In this document: positions 6,616 to 14,687 of the stretch, piece by piece
Layout of the letters: the number at the start of each line of letters is the position of its first letter
How positions within the stretch are numbered: position 1 is the first letter of the stretch
Source of the DNA: Terrimesophilobacter sp036565765
Lineage (GTDB): Bacteria > Actinomycetota > Actinomycetes > Actinomycetales > Microbacteriaceae
NCBI RefSeq assembly: GCF_036565765.1
Contig: NZ_DATCXP010000035.1
Direction: 5' to 3' (one strand)
DNA: 17,017 bases
Program-made: the position numbers and the translations under genes
Notes under the pieces: generated by a model
Seen by the model: only the letters and a program-made list of their open reading frames with translations
Told to the model about the DNA's origin: nothing
The model's database searches: none

Positions 6616-7658
6616 GCTGCTGCACCTCCCAGGGCCAGTCCGAGTGCGACGTTCAGGCCGAGCTGGCTCTGCGAGCCTCTCGCGGCCTCCTTCGCGACGT
6701 CGATGCTGCCGAAAGTGTCGCCGAGAACGACCGGGATCCTGGTCATTTCGGAGAGCGCGTCGGCGAATCCGAGCAACTGGGCGCCGCCGCCGGTGAGCAC
6801 GATGCCGGAGTACGGCTCGTTCTGCCGGGTGTTCGCGAAGTAGCTGAGCGTGTTCCGCAGGCTGTTCAGGAGATTGCCGGTGACCTCGCGGATGACCGTG
6901 ACCGCCGGCATCTGCTCCTGCGTCACGTTGATCCCCCCGAGTCCCACCGAGCGCTTCATGTTCTCGGCCTCGGTGTCGGAGACGTCCAGCCGGTCGGCGA
7001 GCGCGGCCGTGAGATCGTGGCCGCCGTTGGCGATGATGCGCACGAACTGGGGAACTCCTCCGCTCGTGACGATCACGTTGGTCGTCCGCGCCCCGACATC
7101 GATGTGGGCGACATTGCCCATCATCCTCGCCGGGGACGTCAGCCGGGTGAGGGCGAACGGGATGAGGTCGACGCCGACCGGGGTGAGCCCGGCCAGTTGC
7201 ACGGCCCTGACGTTCGCGAGCACCGAGTCCTTGATCGCCGCGACGAGGAGGCCGTTGACCACCGGTCCGGTCTCGGACGCGGCCTCGGAGATCGGATAGA
7301 AGTCGAGCAGCGCATCGCCGACCGGTACCGGGAGCATCTCCTGCACGTGCGTCGGCAGCGACTCGCGGATCTCCCGCTGGCTCAGTTTCGGAACCGAGAG
7401 GTCGCGCACCAGGACCTTCGCGTTGCCGACCCCGAGCACCACCTCCTTGCTGCGGAACTTCGCGGCGCCCCACAGTTGCCGCAGCGCGGCGGCGACGGTG
7501 TTGACCTCGACGACCTCGCCGCTTCTGACCGCGCCCTCTGGCAGCGGCATGGAGAAGAATCGCACGACCGATGGCCGTTTCGTTCCGACGCCGGTCACCT
7601 CGACCGCCCTTATGGTGCCGGAGCCGATATCGACTCCGACGAGTTGTGTGCTTGCCAT
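6612..7658 (-). CDS. pilM: PilM, actin-like ATPase of the type IV pilus assembly complex
   Basis: The product is 348 residues, normal for PilM, a cytoplasmic FtsA/actin-fold protein that binds ATP and the N-terminus of PilN and connects the PilB/PilT motors to the membrane complex. The phosphate-1 loop is GVDIGSGTIRAVEV (residues 8-21), followed later by a phosphate-2-like HIDVGARTTN, and the adenosine motif is IVLTGGGAQL. The ATG at 7658 is preceded by AGGGGATCTG and lies 8 bp past the pilD stop. It overlaps pilN by four bases. The pilM-pilN-pilO order matches the assembly cluster of diderm bacteria, but pilP and pilQ are absent. Confidence 0.95.
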   Translation of the reverse strand: MASTQLVGVDIGSGTIRAVEVTGVGTKRPSVVRFFSMPLPEGAVRSGEVVEVNTVAAALRQLWGAAKFRSKEVVLGVGNAKVLVRDLSVPKLSQREIRESLPTHVQEMLPVPVGDALLDFYPISEAASETGPVVNGLLVAAIKDSVLANVRAVQLAGLTPVGVDLIPFALTRLTSPARMMGNVAHIDVGARTTNVIVTSGGVPQFVRIIANGGHDLTAALADRLDVSDTEAENMKRSVGLGGINVTQEQMPAVTVIREVTGNLLNSLRNTLSYFANTRQNEPYSGIVLTGGGAQLLGFADALSEMTRIPVVLGDTFGSIDVAKEAARGSQSQLGLNVALGLALGGAAA

Positions 7659-7666
7659 CAGATCCC

Positions 7667-8503
7667 CTAACTGATTCCGAACAGGCCGAGATACGTGCTC
7701 ATGATGTCACTGCCGAACAGGATTCCGAGCCAGGCGCCCAGCAGCATCCACGGACCGAAGGGCACAGCGCTCTTGCGGGACGCCTTCCGCAGCGCAACGA
7801 GCACCAGCGCGAAGACTCCCCCGAGGAGGAACGCGGCGAAGGCGCCGACGACGATCGCTTGCCAGCCCACGAACCCGAGGAACAGGCCGAGCAGCCCCGC
7901 GAGCTTGACGTCCCCCATCCCCATGCCCTGGGGGTAGGCGATGGCGAGCACGAAGTAGAGCAGGAACAGTGCCGCCGCGCCGATCGCGGCGCTCAGGAGC
8001 GCCCCGAAGTCGCCGGCCAGCAGGCCCGACGCTCCGAGAAGCACGGCGCCGACGGCGTAGCCGGGGAGCACGATCCGGTTGGGAAGGGAGCGGGTGTCGA
8101 GGTCGATCAGCGCAAGTACGACCGACACCGCCGCGAGATAGAGGTAGGCGATCAGCGCGAGCACCGATGCGATGGATGCCGGGACGGTCGACCACGGCGC
8201 ACTCGGGAGCTGCGTGAGCAGGAACCAGGCCGTCACGAGCGCGAAGAACAGGCCCGTGCCGAGCTCGACGAGCGGGTAGCGCGCCGAGATCCTGGTGTGG
8301 CAGTTGCGGCACCGGCCGCGCAGCAGCAGCCACGACAGCAGCGGGATGTTGTCCGACCAGCGGATCTGCGCACCGCACTGCGGGCAGGAACTCGGCGGCG
8401 AGACGATCGAGCGTTTCGCCGGCACCCGGTAGACCACAACGTTGAGGAACGAGCCGATGAGCAGCCCGAATCCTCCGACGAGCAGCGGCGGTACGCTAAC
8501 CAA
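7667..8503 (-). CDS. pilD: Prepilin peptidase / N-methyltransferase (A24 family)
   Basis: The 278-residue membrane enzyme cuts prepilins after the leader glycine and methylates the new N-terminus. The cytoplasmic N-terminal domain has two cysteine pairs, C40-x2-C43 and C65-x2-C68, the zinc site of the bifunctional form, followed by RYPLVE. The aspartyl protease motifs are IDLDTRSLPN (133-142) and GMGDVK (195-200, Asp198), surrounded by about seven hydrophobic helices. The start is TTG at 8503, with AGAGGG about 9 nt upstream and an 8-bp overlap with the preceding gene. No ATG or GTG is available nearby in frame. As the only peptidase in the cluster it should process all four prepilins encoded here. 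Confidence 0.95.
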   Translation of the reverse strand: MVSVPPLLVGGFGLLIGSFLNVVVYRVPAKRSIVSPPSSCPQCGAQIRWSDNIPLLSWLLLRGRCRNCHTRISARYPLVELGTGLFFALVTAWFLLTQLPSAPWSTVPASIASVLALIAYLYLAAVSVVLALIDLDTRSLPNRIVLPGYAVGAVLLGASGLLAGDFGALLSAAIGAAALFLLYFVLAIAYPQGMGMGDVKLAGLLGLFLGFVGWQAIVVGAFAAFLLGGVFALVLVALRKASRKSAVPFGPWMLLGAWLGILFGSDIMSTYLGLFGIS

Positions 8504-9929
8504 GGCTCAGATCCCTCTGGATGACGACGGCTCCCGGCTGCGGCTTCGTGATGATCGTGGTGGGAGTCGAGGTGTCGAAGTCCACTCCCGCCGCTCCCAT
8601 CGGCACGAAGGTGAACTTCGGGTTGTTCATGGCGTCGCTCGGCCCACCCGCGTAGATCTGGCCGTTCCAGACGAAGTTGTTCTTCGCCGAGAACCCGCAC
8701 GGCGTGTAGAGCATGGCCGAGATGGGTGCCGCGATAGTGACGCTGTTCTTGATCTCCCAGTTGCCCTGGGTCACCGGGTCGCAGGTCGGCGCCTTGTCGC
8801 CGGCCGGCCCGTTGTCAGGGGTGATCAACCACAACCGGTGCCCCGCCGTGGACGATGAGCTGAACGAGAGAGAGTTGCTGGCTGGCCAGGTGTACTTGTT
8901 GGCGAAGATCACGACATCGCTCGTCAGCTTGATGTTCGTGTTCTGGTTGATCGTAGGCCCGTCGGGGCAGCCGAGCGCGTTCAGGATGAGCGAGCCACTG
9001 GCCGCGGCCGCGCCGAGATTCCCGGACGTCAGCATGCACCCCCCCGTGGTCGTCATGTCCCGCACCTCGAAAGGCGTACCAGCGCTCGTCACCCAGTCAG
9101 TCGGCTTGTAGGTGAGGTTGACCCAGTCGGGCGAGGGCGGCACGACCGCACTCTGGGTGTAGATTCCACCGACCTGGTTCGTGGCTTTCGGATCGGCGGG
9201 ACTCACCGAGCCGGCCGTGAGGTCGCCGTCGATACGGCCGACGCCGAGCGTGGCGGTGCCGGTGACCTTCGCGTTCCCGGTCACATTGCACTTGTTGATG
9301 AAGGTGAGGTCGCCGAGCACGACGATACTGCCGTTGATGACGGAGTTGTTCTTGTCGCAGACGAAGGTGCCGTTCTTCACGATGAGCCCGGTGTTACCGC
9401 CCTCTGAAAGGTCGAACGAGGAGTTCGGGCCGATGCTGAAGTTGCCGTTGACGTAGATCGCGACTCCGCTCGGATCCACTCCTGGTTGCAGGAACTGGAG
9501 TACCGCCTGAACCTTCGTCACGTCCCCGGAGGAGACGCCGGCGGCGCCCTTGGCGGTCGCGGTGCCGGTCGACGTGATGCGCACCTGGGAGGTGATGCTC
9601 GTCGGACAACCCATGACCCACCCGGCGCCGTCGTTGCGCTCGACCGTCACCGTGTAGACCGGCGAGGTCGTCGAGACGTACTTTCCCGACGTGGACTGAG
9701 TCTGGCAGTTCCCGACCGTGAACAGCCCGGTCCTTGCCGCGACGATGCCGGCATCGGCGGCGGCGTGGGATTCGACCGATGCGCGCGTCGATGTGCTCCA
9801 TCCGAGTCCGCTCACGACGGAGGACGCGATGAGCGTTGTCAGGATGATCGCGACCGCGAACAGTCCGAGCACGGCTACCAAGGCCGAGCCGCGTTCGTTC
9901 CTGAGTGAAGCCAACAGCCTTAGTAACAT
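8496..9929 (-). CDS. PilX-like large minor pilin with beta-helix-like body
   Basis: The 477-residue product starts with a PilX-type prepilin segment. RNERG (10-14) is the processing site, then a hydrophobic helix SALVAVLGLFAVAI and onward (15-40). Mature position 5 is Ala19 instead of the usual Glu, as in PilX_N and GspK-type subunits. Residues about 155-245 read as successive short beta strands with Val/Ile/Gly/Asn turns (e.g. VNGNFSIGPNS, GSIVVLGDLTF, GNAKVTGTATLG), suggesting a right-handed beta-helix. Eight cysteines (75, 108, 191, 214, 298, 321, 383, 411) may form disulfides. The start is ATG at 9929 with GGGAG 7 nt upstream; it overlaps the previous gene's stop, and the longer open frame upstream is a shadow of that gene. 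It is a likely tip or surface-exposed subunit. Confidence 0.82.
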   Translation of the reverse strand: MLLRLLASLRNERGSALVAVLGLFAVAIILTTLIASSVVSGLGWSTSTRASVESHAAADAGIVAARTGLFTVGNCQTQSTSGKYVSTTSPVYTVTVERNDGAGWVMGCPTSITSQVRITSTGTATAKGAAGVSSGDVTKVQAVLQFLQPGVDPSGVAIYVNGNFSIGPNSSFDLSEGGNTGLIVKNGTFVCDKNNSVINGSIVVLGDLTFINKCNVTGNAKVTGTATLGVGRIDGDLTAGSVSPADPKATNQVGGIYTQSAVVPPSPDWVNLTYKPTDWVTSAGTPFEVRDMTTTGGCMLTSGNLGAAAASGSLILNALGCPDGPTINQNTNIKLTSDVVIFANKYTWPASNSLSFSSSSTAGHRLWLITPDNGPAGDKAPTCDPVTQGNWEIKNSVTIAAPISAMLYTPCGFSAKNNFVWNGQIYAGGPSDAMNNPKFTFVPMGAAGVDFDTSTPTTIITKPQPGAVVIQRDLSLG

Positions 9930-10525
9930 GTCAAACTCCCTGACGCTCCGGCCCGGCTGGTTGCCGAGCTCGTGATCCTGACTGGCGGATGATCTCCGGC
10001 CTTCCCGAGAAATGAGATGGAGACCTGGTCGTCGAGCGCGCTGAAGATTCCCGTTCCGGCGACCGGCTTGACGCCCGTGCCGAGAAGCGTCCAGGTCTGA
10101 AGCTGAGCTGCGGTCGGCGGAAGGATCGCGCTGGGCGAGATCTTGTAGCGGACCGATCCGTCGCCGGCCGCTGAGTAGTACCAGGCGGAGCACATCCAGG
10201 TCGGCGTCGCGGCGCCCCCTACGGTCCTCGCGACCAGGAACTGGTCGGTGCCGGTTGGCGAGGTCAGCCGGAAGTCCGAGGAGTTGCGGATGCCCTTGAC
10301 GACCGATTTGGACACCAACTGCCCAGCAGTCGAGGCGTCGTCTACGCTCACGACCGTCTTGGACGTGGTCATGGTGCTGAACATCATCCCCCCGACAATG
10401 GCGAGGACGAGTCCGATGAGAAGGCAATAGGCAAGCAGTTCGATGAGGGTGAAACCCTGCTCTGAGTGCAGGTTCCCAGATTCATCGAAACTGGTCGTGT
10501 CTGCGTCTCGGCTGCGCTCGGTCAT
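9920..10525 (-). CDS. PilW/PulJ-like minor prepilin
   Basis: This 201-residue protein has a 24-residue leader ending SEQG, then FTLIELLAYCLLIGLVL (from 25), the class III signal with Glu29 at mature position 5. The rest is a soluble head with Cys in WMCSAWYY and a C-terminal SLTCY, possibly a disulfide. Its size, and its position after a PilV-like and before a PilX-like gene, fit the minor pilin that primes or caps the fibre. The start is ATG at 10525, overlapping or abutting the upstream stop. The longer open frame upstream adds 20 residues that belong to the neighbour. The Shine-Dalgarno is weak (GGGGCCC), suggesting translational coupling. Confidence 0.85.
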   Translation of the reverse strand: MTERSRDADTTSFDESGNLHSEQGFTLIELLAYCLLIGLVLAIVGGMMFSTMTTSKTVVSVDDASTAGQLVSKSVVKGIRNSSDFRLTSPTGTDQFLVARTVGGAATPTWMCSAWYYSAAGDGSVRYKISPSAILPPTAAQLQTWTLLGTGVKPVAGTGIFSALDDQVSISFLGKAGDHPPVRITSSATSRAGASGSLTCY

Positions 10526-10526
10526 C

Positions 10527-10964
10527 TCAGGGCCCCGCAATGAACGCGAGTGTCTTGGTTGTTGTGACGACGCCACCGGTGTCACCCCGCGTGACGACGA
10601 CCGTCACGGGAACGGATACCGGATTCTCGGCAGACGGTGCGCATGCACCCACCGTCGTCGTGATCGTCAGCGAGACCCCGCGGGTGTCTGTGACCGTCGA
10701 GTTCGAGGCGACCGCTTCACCGCAGGTCTTCCAGGCGCGCGCCTGTTCGATCTTCTCGTTCGCGAGCTGCGTCGCCGAGGCCAGCGTGGCATTCGATGCC
10801 GACTGCTTGAGGCCCTGGACGAGGATCGGGATGAGCGCGACGGCGAGGATGGCGAGCAGCATCATCGAGATCAGAATCTCGATGAGGCCGAACCCCTCTT
10901 CGTGCCCGCGACTGATGTCGGGCTTGGCTGGGCGAGTAGCGAACCGCCTGCCGATTGCATTCAC
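10527..10964 (-). CDS. PilV-like minor prepilin
   Basis: The 145-residue product has a 24-residue leader ending HEEG, then FGLIEILISMMLLAILAVALI (from 25), with Glu29 at mature position 5. After the helix come TQLANEKIEQARAWKTC and a beta-rich head with a second cysteine in VGACAPS. This resembles PilV/GspI-type subunits (short head, LANEKIE-like amphipathic helix). The start is GTG at 10964, 6 nt after GGAGGG. It is the first gene after the major pilin, from which it is separated by 110 bp carrying a strong hairpin. It overlaps or touches the PilW-like gene. Confidence 0.85.
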   Translation of the reverse strand: MNAIGRRFATRPAKPDISRGHEEGFGLIEILISMMLLAILAVALIPILVQGLKQSASNATLASATQLANEKIEQARAWKTCGEAVASNSTVTDTRGVSLTITTTVGACAPSAENPVSVPVTVVVTRGDTGGVVTTTKTLAFIAGP

Positions 10965-11020
10965 GATTCCCTCCCCCAGGGTTCGTTCCGTGCTTCGGGT
11001 TTCTCTTACAACTGAGTCAG

Positions 11021-11053
11021 GGCGGTGAGGTTCAGAACTCGAACCTCACCGCC
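11021..11053 (-). terminator. 13-bp hairpin after the major pilin gene
   Basis: GGCGGTGAGGTTC (11021-11033) and GAACCTCACCGCC (11041-11053) are exact reverse complements around a 7-nt loop, starting 21 bp past the pilin stop. There is no U-tract on the minus strand, so it is either an actinobacterial-type terminator or a 3' stabilising structure. Its place between the major and minor pilin genes fits partial termination that keeps the major pilin in excess. That role is inference. Confidence 0.65.
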
Positions 11054-11074
11054 ATGACTTTCCGAACGGGTACT

Positions 11075-11497
11075 TTACGGGCAGAGACCGGTGTCTGGGG
11101 CTCCACTCTCCGTGACGTGCCACGGGTTGCTGTTGGAACCGGTGGCCTGAATGCAGAAGGTCGTGTCACCGGCAGCCGGAGCCGTCTTGAATGCAGGCAC
11201 GGTGGTGTAGTTCGCTGCATCGATCGTGACGGTGCCACTGAGGTCGCCGATGGCGGCAGGAAGGACCCCTGCATTGTCCGTCTGGTAGGCGACCACAGCC
11301 GTCTTCAGGTTGGTCAGGTCGGCCTTCACCGCGCTGTCCTTCGCGCTGCTCTGCACGCCCAGGAAGACCGGGATGGCGATCGCCGCGAGGATGCCGATGA
11401 TGATGACAACGACCAGGAGCTCGATGAGGGTGAAGCCCTCTTCGCGCTTGAGGCCGGCGCGCCGATCGTTCAGCGCCTTGTTGATGCGTAGAAACAT
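11075..11497 (-). CDS. pilA: Major type IV pilin
   Basis: The 140-residue prepilin has a 21-residue leader ending REEG and the classic mature N-terminus FTLIELLVVVIIIGILAAIAIP (22-43), with Glu26 at mature position 5. A helix continues to about residue 75, followed by a short beta head with Cys115 and Cys139, which probably form the C-terminal disulfide loop. Mature length is about 119 residues, short but within the family range. The start is ATG at 11497 with AGGA about 9 nt upstream; an upstream in-frame extension of 28 residues is not pilin-like. It has 153 bp of upstream and about 110 bp of downstream spacing, unlike the rest of the cluster, consistent with separate high expression. Confidence 0.93.
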   Translation of the reverse strand: MFLRINKALNDRRAGLKREEGFTLIELLVVVIIIGILAAIAIPVFLGVQSSAKDSAVKADLTNLKTAVVAYQTDNAGVLPAAIGDLSGTVTIDAANYTTVPAFKTAPAAGDTTFCIQATGSNSNPWHVTESGAPDTGLCP

Positions 11498-11650
11498 TTC
11501 AAATTTCCTGTCTGTAGTAGAAAACATGGACAGGGCCCCCAAAATAACTTGACCCCCACCCATCATGTTGGCCTCCAGCAACGCCTTCCGTAATCCCGCA
11601 AAGGGGGTACAACCGGGATTTTGACGGCCCCAGTTGTGGGGGCTCAGCCC
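11498..11650 (-). promoter_or_regulatory. Spacer between pilC and the major pilin gene
   Basis: This 153-bp spacer probably carries a pilin promoter and may end part of the pilBTC transcript. Visible structures are AATCCCG (11592-11598) with CGGGATT (11614-11620), and a GCCCC/GGGGC stem just past the pilC stop. On the minus strand, TTGGGG followed after 17 nt by TACTAC is a weak promoter candidate close to the pilin start. No strong consensus promoter is seen. Confidence 0.3.
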
Positions 11651-12880
11651 CTACTTGATCAATGTGAAGATGTTGAAGATCGGCAGGTACAGCGCGACGA
11701 TCATCCCGCCGACCACGACGCCCAGGAAGGCGATCATCAGCGGTTCGATCATGGCCGTCAGCTGCTCGGTGGACGACTGCACCTCGTCGTCGTAGAAGTC
11801 GGCGATCTTGGCGAGCATCTGCTCGAGCGCGCCTGCGTCCTCGCCGACCGAGATCATCTGGGTGACCATCGACGGGAAGACCTTCTCCTGGCTCAGCGGC
11901 TCGGCGACCGTCTTGCCCTGTCGCACGGACTCCGACACTTTGCGCAGGGCCTCCTCCATCACCCAGTTGCCCGCTGTGCTGCCGACGATGTTCAACGCCT
12001 GGAGTATCGGAACACCGGCAGCCATCATGGCCGAGAAGTTCCTCGAGAATCTCGCGATGGCGATCTTCTTGAACAAGTGGCCGAACACCGGCAAGCGAAG
12101 CCTGAGCGGGTCGACCACCTTGCGCACCCGCTCGGTGTTCTTGTTCTTCTGCCACCAGACCGCGAACACGATGCCGCCGATAACCAGGAGCGGAACAAGC
12201 CACCACATGAGACTCGACAACCAGACCAGAATCTGGGTCGGGAGCGGCAGTTCGGCTCCGAAGCTCGCGAACATCTTCTGGAAGATCGGCACGATGAACA
12301 CCAGCATCGCCACGACCGCGACCAGAGCCATGACGAGAACGACCATCGGGTAGGTCAACGCTGACTTGATCGTGCCGCGAAGCTTCACCTCGGACTCGAA
12401 GTTCTTCGCAATGGAGAGGAGTGCATCATCGAGGAAGCCTCCCGTCTCACCGGCGCGGATAAGGCTGAGCATGATCGGGGGAAACACCCGGCTGTGCTTG
12501 CCCATCCCGTCCGACAGCGATGCACCGGACTCGACTTCGCGAGTGACCGACGCCAGAATGCGTTTCAGCTCCTTGTTCGGGGTCTGGTCGGTGAGGATCG
12601 TCAGCGTGCGCAACAGTGAAAGGCCGGCCGTGATCATCGTCGACATCTGGCGCGTCATGATCGCGAGATCCTTGAGCCCCACCGATGGGCGGAATGCACC
12701 GAGGCTGATCTCCATCTGGAGGCCAGTGCCTCCGGATGTCTCCGAGATCGACAGCGGCGAAATCCCCATCGTTCGGAGCCGATTCGCGACGGCACCCTCT
12801 GTCGTGGCGTCGATGCGCCCCTTGACGAGCTTGCCTCCCGCGTCACGCCCCTTATAGGCGAAGGTCAGCGCGGTGGCCAT
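11651..12880 (-). CDS. pilC: PilC, type IV pilus platform protein (GspF family)
   Basis: The 409-residue integral membrane protein is the platform on which PilB and PilT act. Two GspF repeats are visible. The first (about 70-200) contains QMSTMITAGLSLLRTL and ends in the helix YPMVVLVMALVAVV (177-190). The second (about 275-400) contains FSAMMAAGVPILQAL and ends in MIAFLGVVVGGMIVALYLPIF (382-402). A further helix is at about 222-243. The N-terminal region (FAYKGRDAGGKLVKGRIDA) is typical of the family. The start is ATG at 12880, one base after the pilT stop, with a weak GAGAAAG site, implying translational coupling. Length and motifs are complete. Confidence 0.96.
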   Translation of the reverse strand: MATALTFAYKGRDAGGKLVKGRIDATTEGAVANRLRTMGISPLSISETSGGTGLQMEISLGAFRPSVGLKDLAIMTRQMSTMITAGLSLLRTLTILTDQTPNKELKRILASVTREVESGASLSDGMGKHSRVFPPIMLSLIRAGETGGFLDDALLSIAKNFESEVKLRGTIKSALTYPMVVLVMALVAVVAMLVFIVPIFQKMFASFGAELPLPTQILVWLSSLMWWLVPLLVIGGIVFAVWWQKNKNTERVRKVVDPLRLRLPVFGHLFKKIAIARFSRNFSAMMAAGVPILQALNIVGSTAGNWVMEEALRKVSESVRQGKTVAEPLSQEKVFPSMVTQMISVGEDAGALEQMLAKIADFYDDEVQSSTEQLTAMIEPLMIAFLGVVVGGMIVALYLPIFNIFTLIK

Positions 12881-12881
12881 G

Positions 12882-14687
12882 TCAGAACTTTCTCGTCGAG
12901 AAGTCGTCGCCGAAGTCGGCTGCGGCGCCGGCCATCTGGCTCGAGGCCATCCCTCCACCGGAATCCGCACGGTGGATCAGCGCCTTGAGCCCCTCGAGGT
13001 CGTGCGCCTTCTCCATCGCCGCGGCGTGGGTGATCTTTCCACGGTCGACGAGCTCCGCGAGGTGCTGGTCCATCGTGAACATCCCCAGCTCGCGGCCGGC
13101 CTGCAGCGCGGTCTGGATCTGGTAGGTCTTGCCCTCGCGGATCAGGTTCGCGATGGCCGGCGTGATCACCATGACCTCGGTCGCCACCACGCGGCCCTTG
13201 CCGCTCGCCACCTTCACGAGCGTCTGGCAGACGACGCCCTGAAGCGTCGCCGCAAGCTGTGCGCGCACCTGGTCCTGCTGGAACGGCGGGAACACGTCGA
13301 TCACACGGTCGATCGTCTGGGCGGCATCCTGCGTGTGCAGTGTCGCGAACACGAGGTGCCCGGTCTCCGCAGCGGTCAGGGCGACCGAGATCGTCTCCAG
13401 GTCGCGGAGCTCGCCGATCAGGATGACGTCAGGGTCCTGCCGCAGGACGTGCTTGAGCGCCGCCCCGAAGCTGTGCGTGTCGCTGCCGACCTCGCGCTGG
13501 TTGATCAGTGAACGCTTGTTGCCGTGCATGAACTCGATCGGGTCCTCGACCGTCACGATGTGGTCGGTGCGCGTGCGGTTCACGAGGTCGATGAGCGCGG
13601 CGAGCGTCGTCGACTTACCTGAGCCGGTCGGGCCCGTCACGAGGACAAGACCGCGCGCGAGCGTCGCGAAGCGGGCCACCGTATCCGGGACCCCCAACTG
13701 CTCGAGCGGCTTGATCTCGGTCGGGATGAGGCGGAACGCCCCACCGATCGCATCACGCTGACGGTAGTAGTTCACGCGGAAACGGGCGTTCTCGGACACC
13801 GCGAACGCGAAGTCGAGTTCGAGCTCCCTCTCGAAGATCTCGGCCTGGGCCGGCTTGAGCAGGCTCTCCAGGGCGTTCGAGACGCGCTCGCGATCCCACA
13901 CCTCCGCGCCCTCGACCGGCTGGAGCGCACCATCGATGCGCAGCATGGGAGGCGCGTTCGAGGTCACGTGAAGGTCGGATGCGGAAAGCCGCACGACCTC
14001 CTTGAGCGCGTCGATGAGACCCTGGTCCGCACCCATGTGAGGGCTGAAACCGGTCTCAACGCGGCCGAGCGGGTCGAGATCGTGGGCGAGCGTCTCCGGC
14101 TTCGGCGGGGCCATCGCTGGGATCGGCACCGAGGAGGCAGCGGGCGGGGCCATCGGCGGAGCGGATGGCGCAGGCATCGCCTGCGGAACGGGCATTCCTT
14201 GAGGTACTGGCATTCCTTGCGGCATGGGTACTCCCTGCGGGACTGGCATTCCCTGCGGCGCCACCTGCGGCGGATTCGCCACGGGAGGAGCCATCGTCGG
14301 GAATTGAGCGGCGGGTTGAGGTACGACGGGCTGCTGGATGACGGGCTGCTGAGCGACCGGCTGCTGAGCGACCGGCTGAGGCATGACCGGTTGGGCGACC
14401 GGCGGGAACGGAGCGGCCACCTGCGGCGGAGCCATCGGCGGGAGCGGGGCGCCGACCGGCGGAGGTGCAAGAGGCGGGAAGCCGTCCGACGCCGGCGGGT
14501 TCGCCACCGGAATCGTGAACTGAGGGCTAGGAGCACTGGGCCCGGTCGGCGGCGGGGCCGTCTGGTACGGGGTCGGCGTCACCGGCGGAGTGACCGCGTG
14601 CGCAGCATCCGCATGCCCGTCCCGCACGCGCACGCGCAGGCCGGTCTGCTCGGTCGCGATCGGAATCTCGTGTATCTGTTTGTTCAT
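12882..14687 (-). CDS. pilT: PilT retraction ATPase with long Pro/Gln/Met-rich N-terminal extension
   Basis: The C-terminal 380 residues are a complete PilT hexameric ATPase, which depolymerises the pilus and powers twitching, adhesion or DNA uptake. Walker A GPTGSGKST is at 352-360, the Asp box TVEDPIEF at 379-386, Walker B DVILIGELRD at 420-429 and the His box at 442-455. The PilT motif reads AIANLIREGK (511-520), with Ala where the well-studied AIRNL has Arg. Residues 33-200 are unusual: a low-complexity region of Pro, Ala, Gln and Met with QPVAQQPV and MPVPQG repeats. The ATG at 14687 follows GGGGGGAACCTG and begins a non-repetitive 30-residue segment. The extension has no stop or frameshift, so it is probably translated. 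Confidence 0.95.
   Translation of the reverse strand: MNKQIHEIPIATEQTGLRVRVRDGHADAAHAVTPPVTPTPYQTAPPPTGPSAPSPQFTIPVANPPASDGFPPLAPPPVGAPLPPMAPPQVAAPFPPVAQPVMPQPVAQQPVAQQPVIQQPVVPQPAAQFPTMAPPVANPPQVAPQGMPVPQGVPMPQGMPVPQGMPVPQAMPAPSAPPMAPPAASSVPIPAMAPPKPETLAHDLDPLGRVETGFSPHMGADQGLIDALKEVVRLSASDLHVTSNAPPMLRIDGALQPVEGAEVWDRERVSNALESLLKPAQAEIFERELELDFAFAVSENARFRVNYYRQRDAIGGAFRLIPTEIKPLEQLGVPDTVARFATLARGLVLVTGPTGSGKSTTLAALIDLVNRTRTDHIVTVEDPIEFMHGNKRSLINQREVGSDTHSFGAALKHVLRQDPDVILIGELRDLETISVALTAAETGHLVFATLHTQDAAQTIDRVIDVFPPFQQDQVRAQLAATLQGVVCQTLVKVASGKGRVVATEVMVITPAIANLIREGKTYQIQTALQAGRELGMFTMDQHLAELVDRGKITHAAAMEKAHDLEGLKALIHRADSGGGMASSQMAGAAADFGDDFSTRKF

Noticed and set aside
6616..7473. Upstream extension of the pilN reading frame to 7473
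   Set aside because: It lies entirely within pilM in another frame; the ATG at 6615 has a strong ribosome site and gives the expected PilN architecture.
9930..10427. Upstream extension of the PilX-like frame
   Set aside because: It overlaps the PilW-like gene out of frame; the prepilin signal begins directly after the ATG at 9929.
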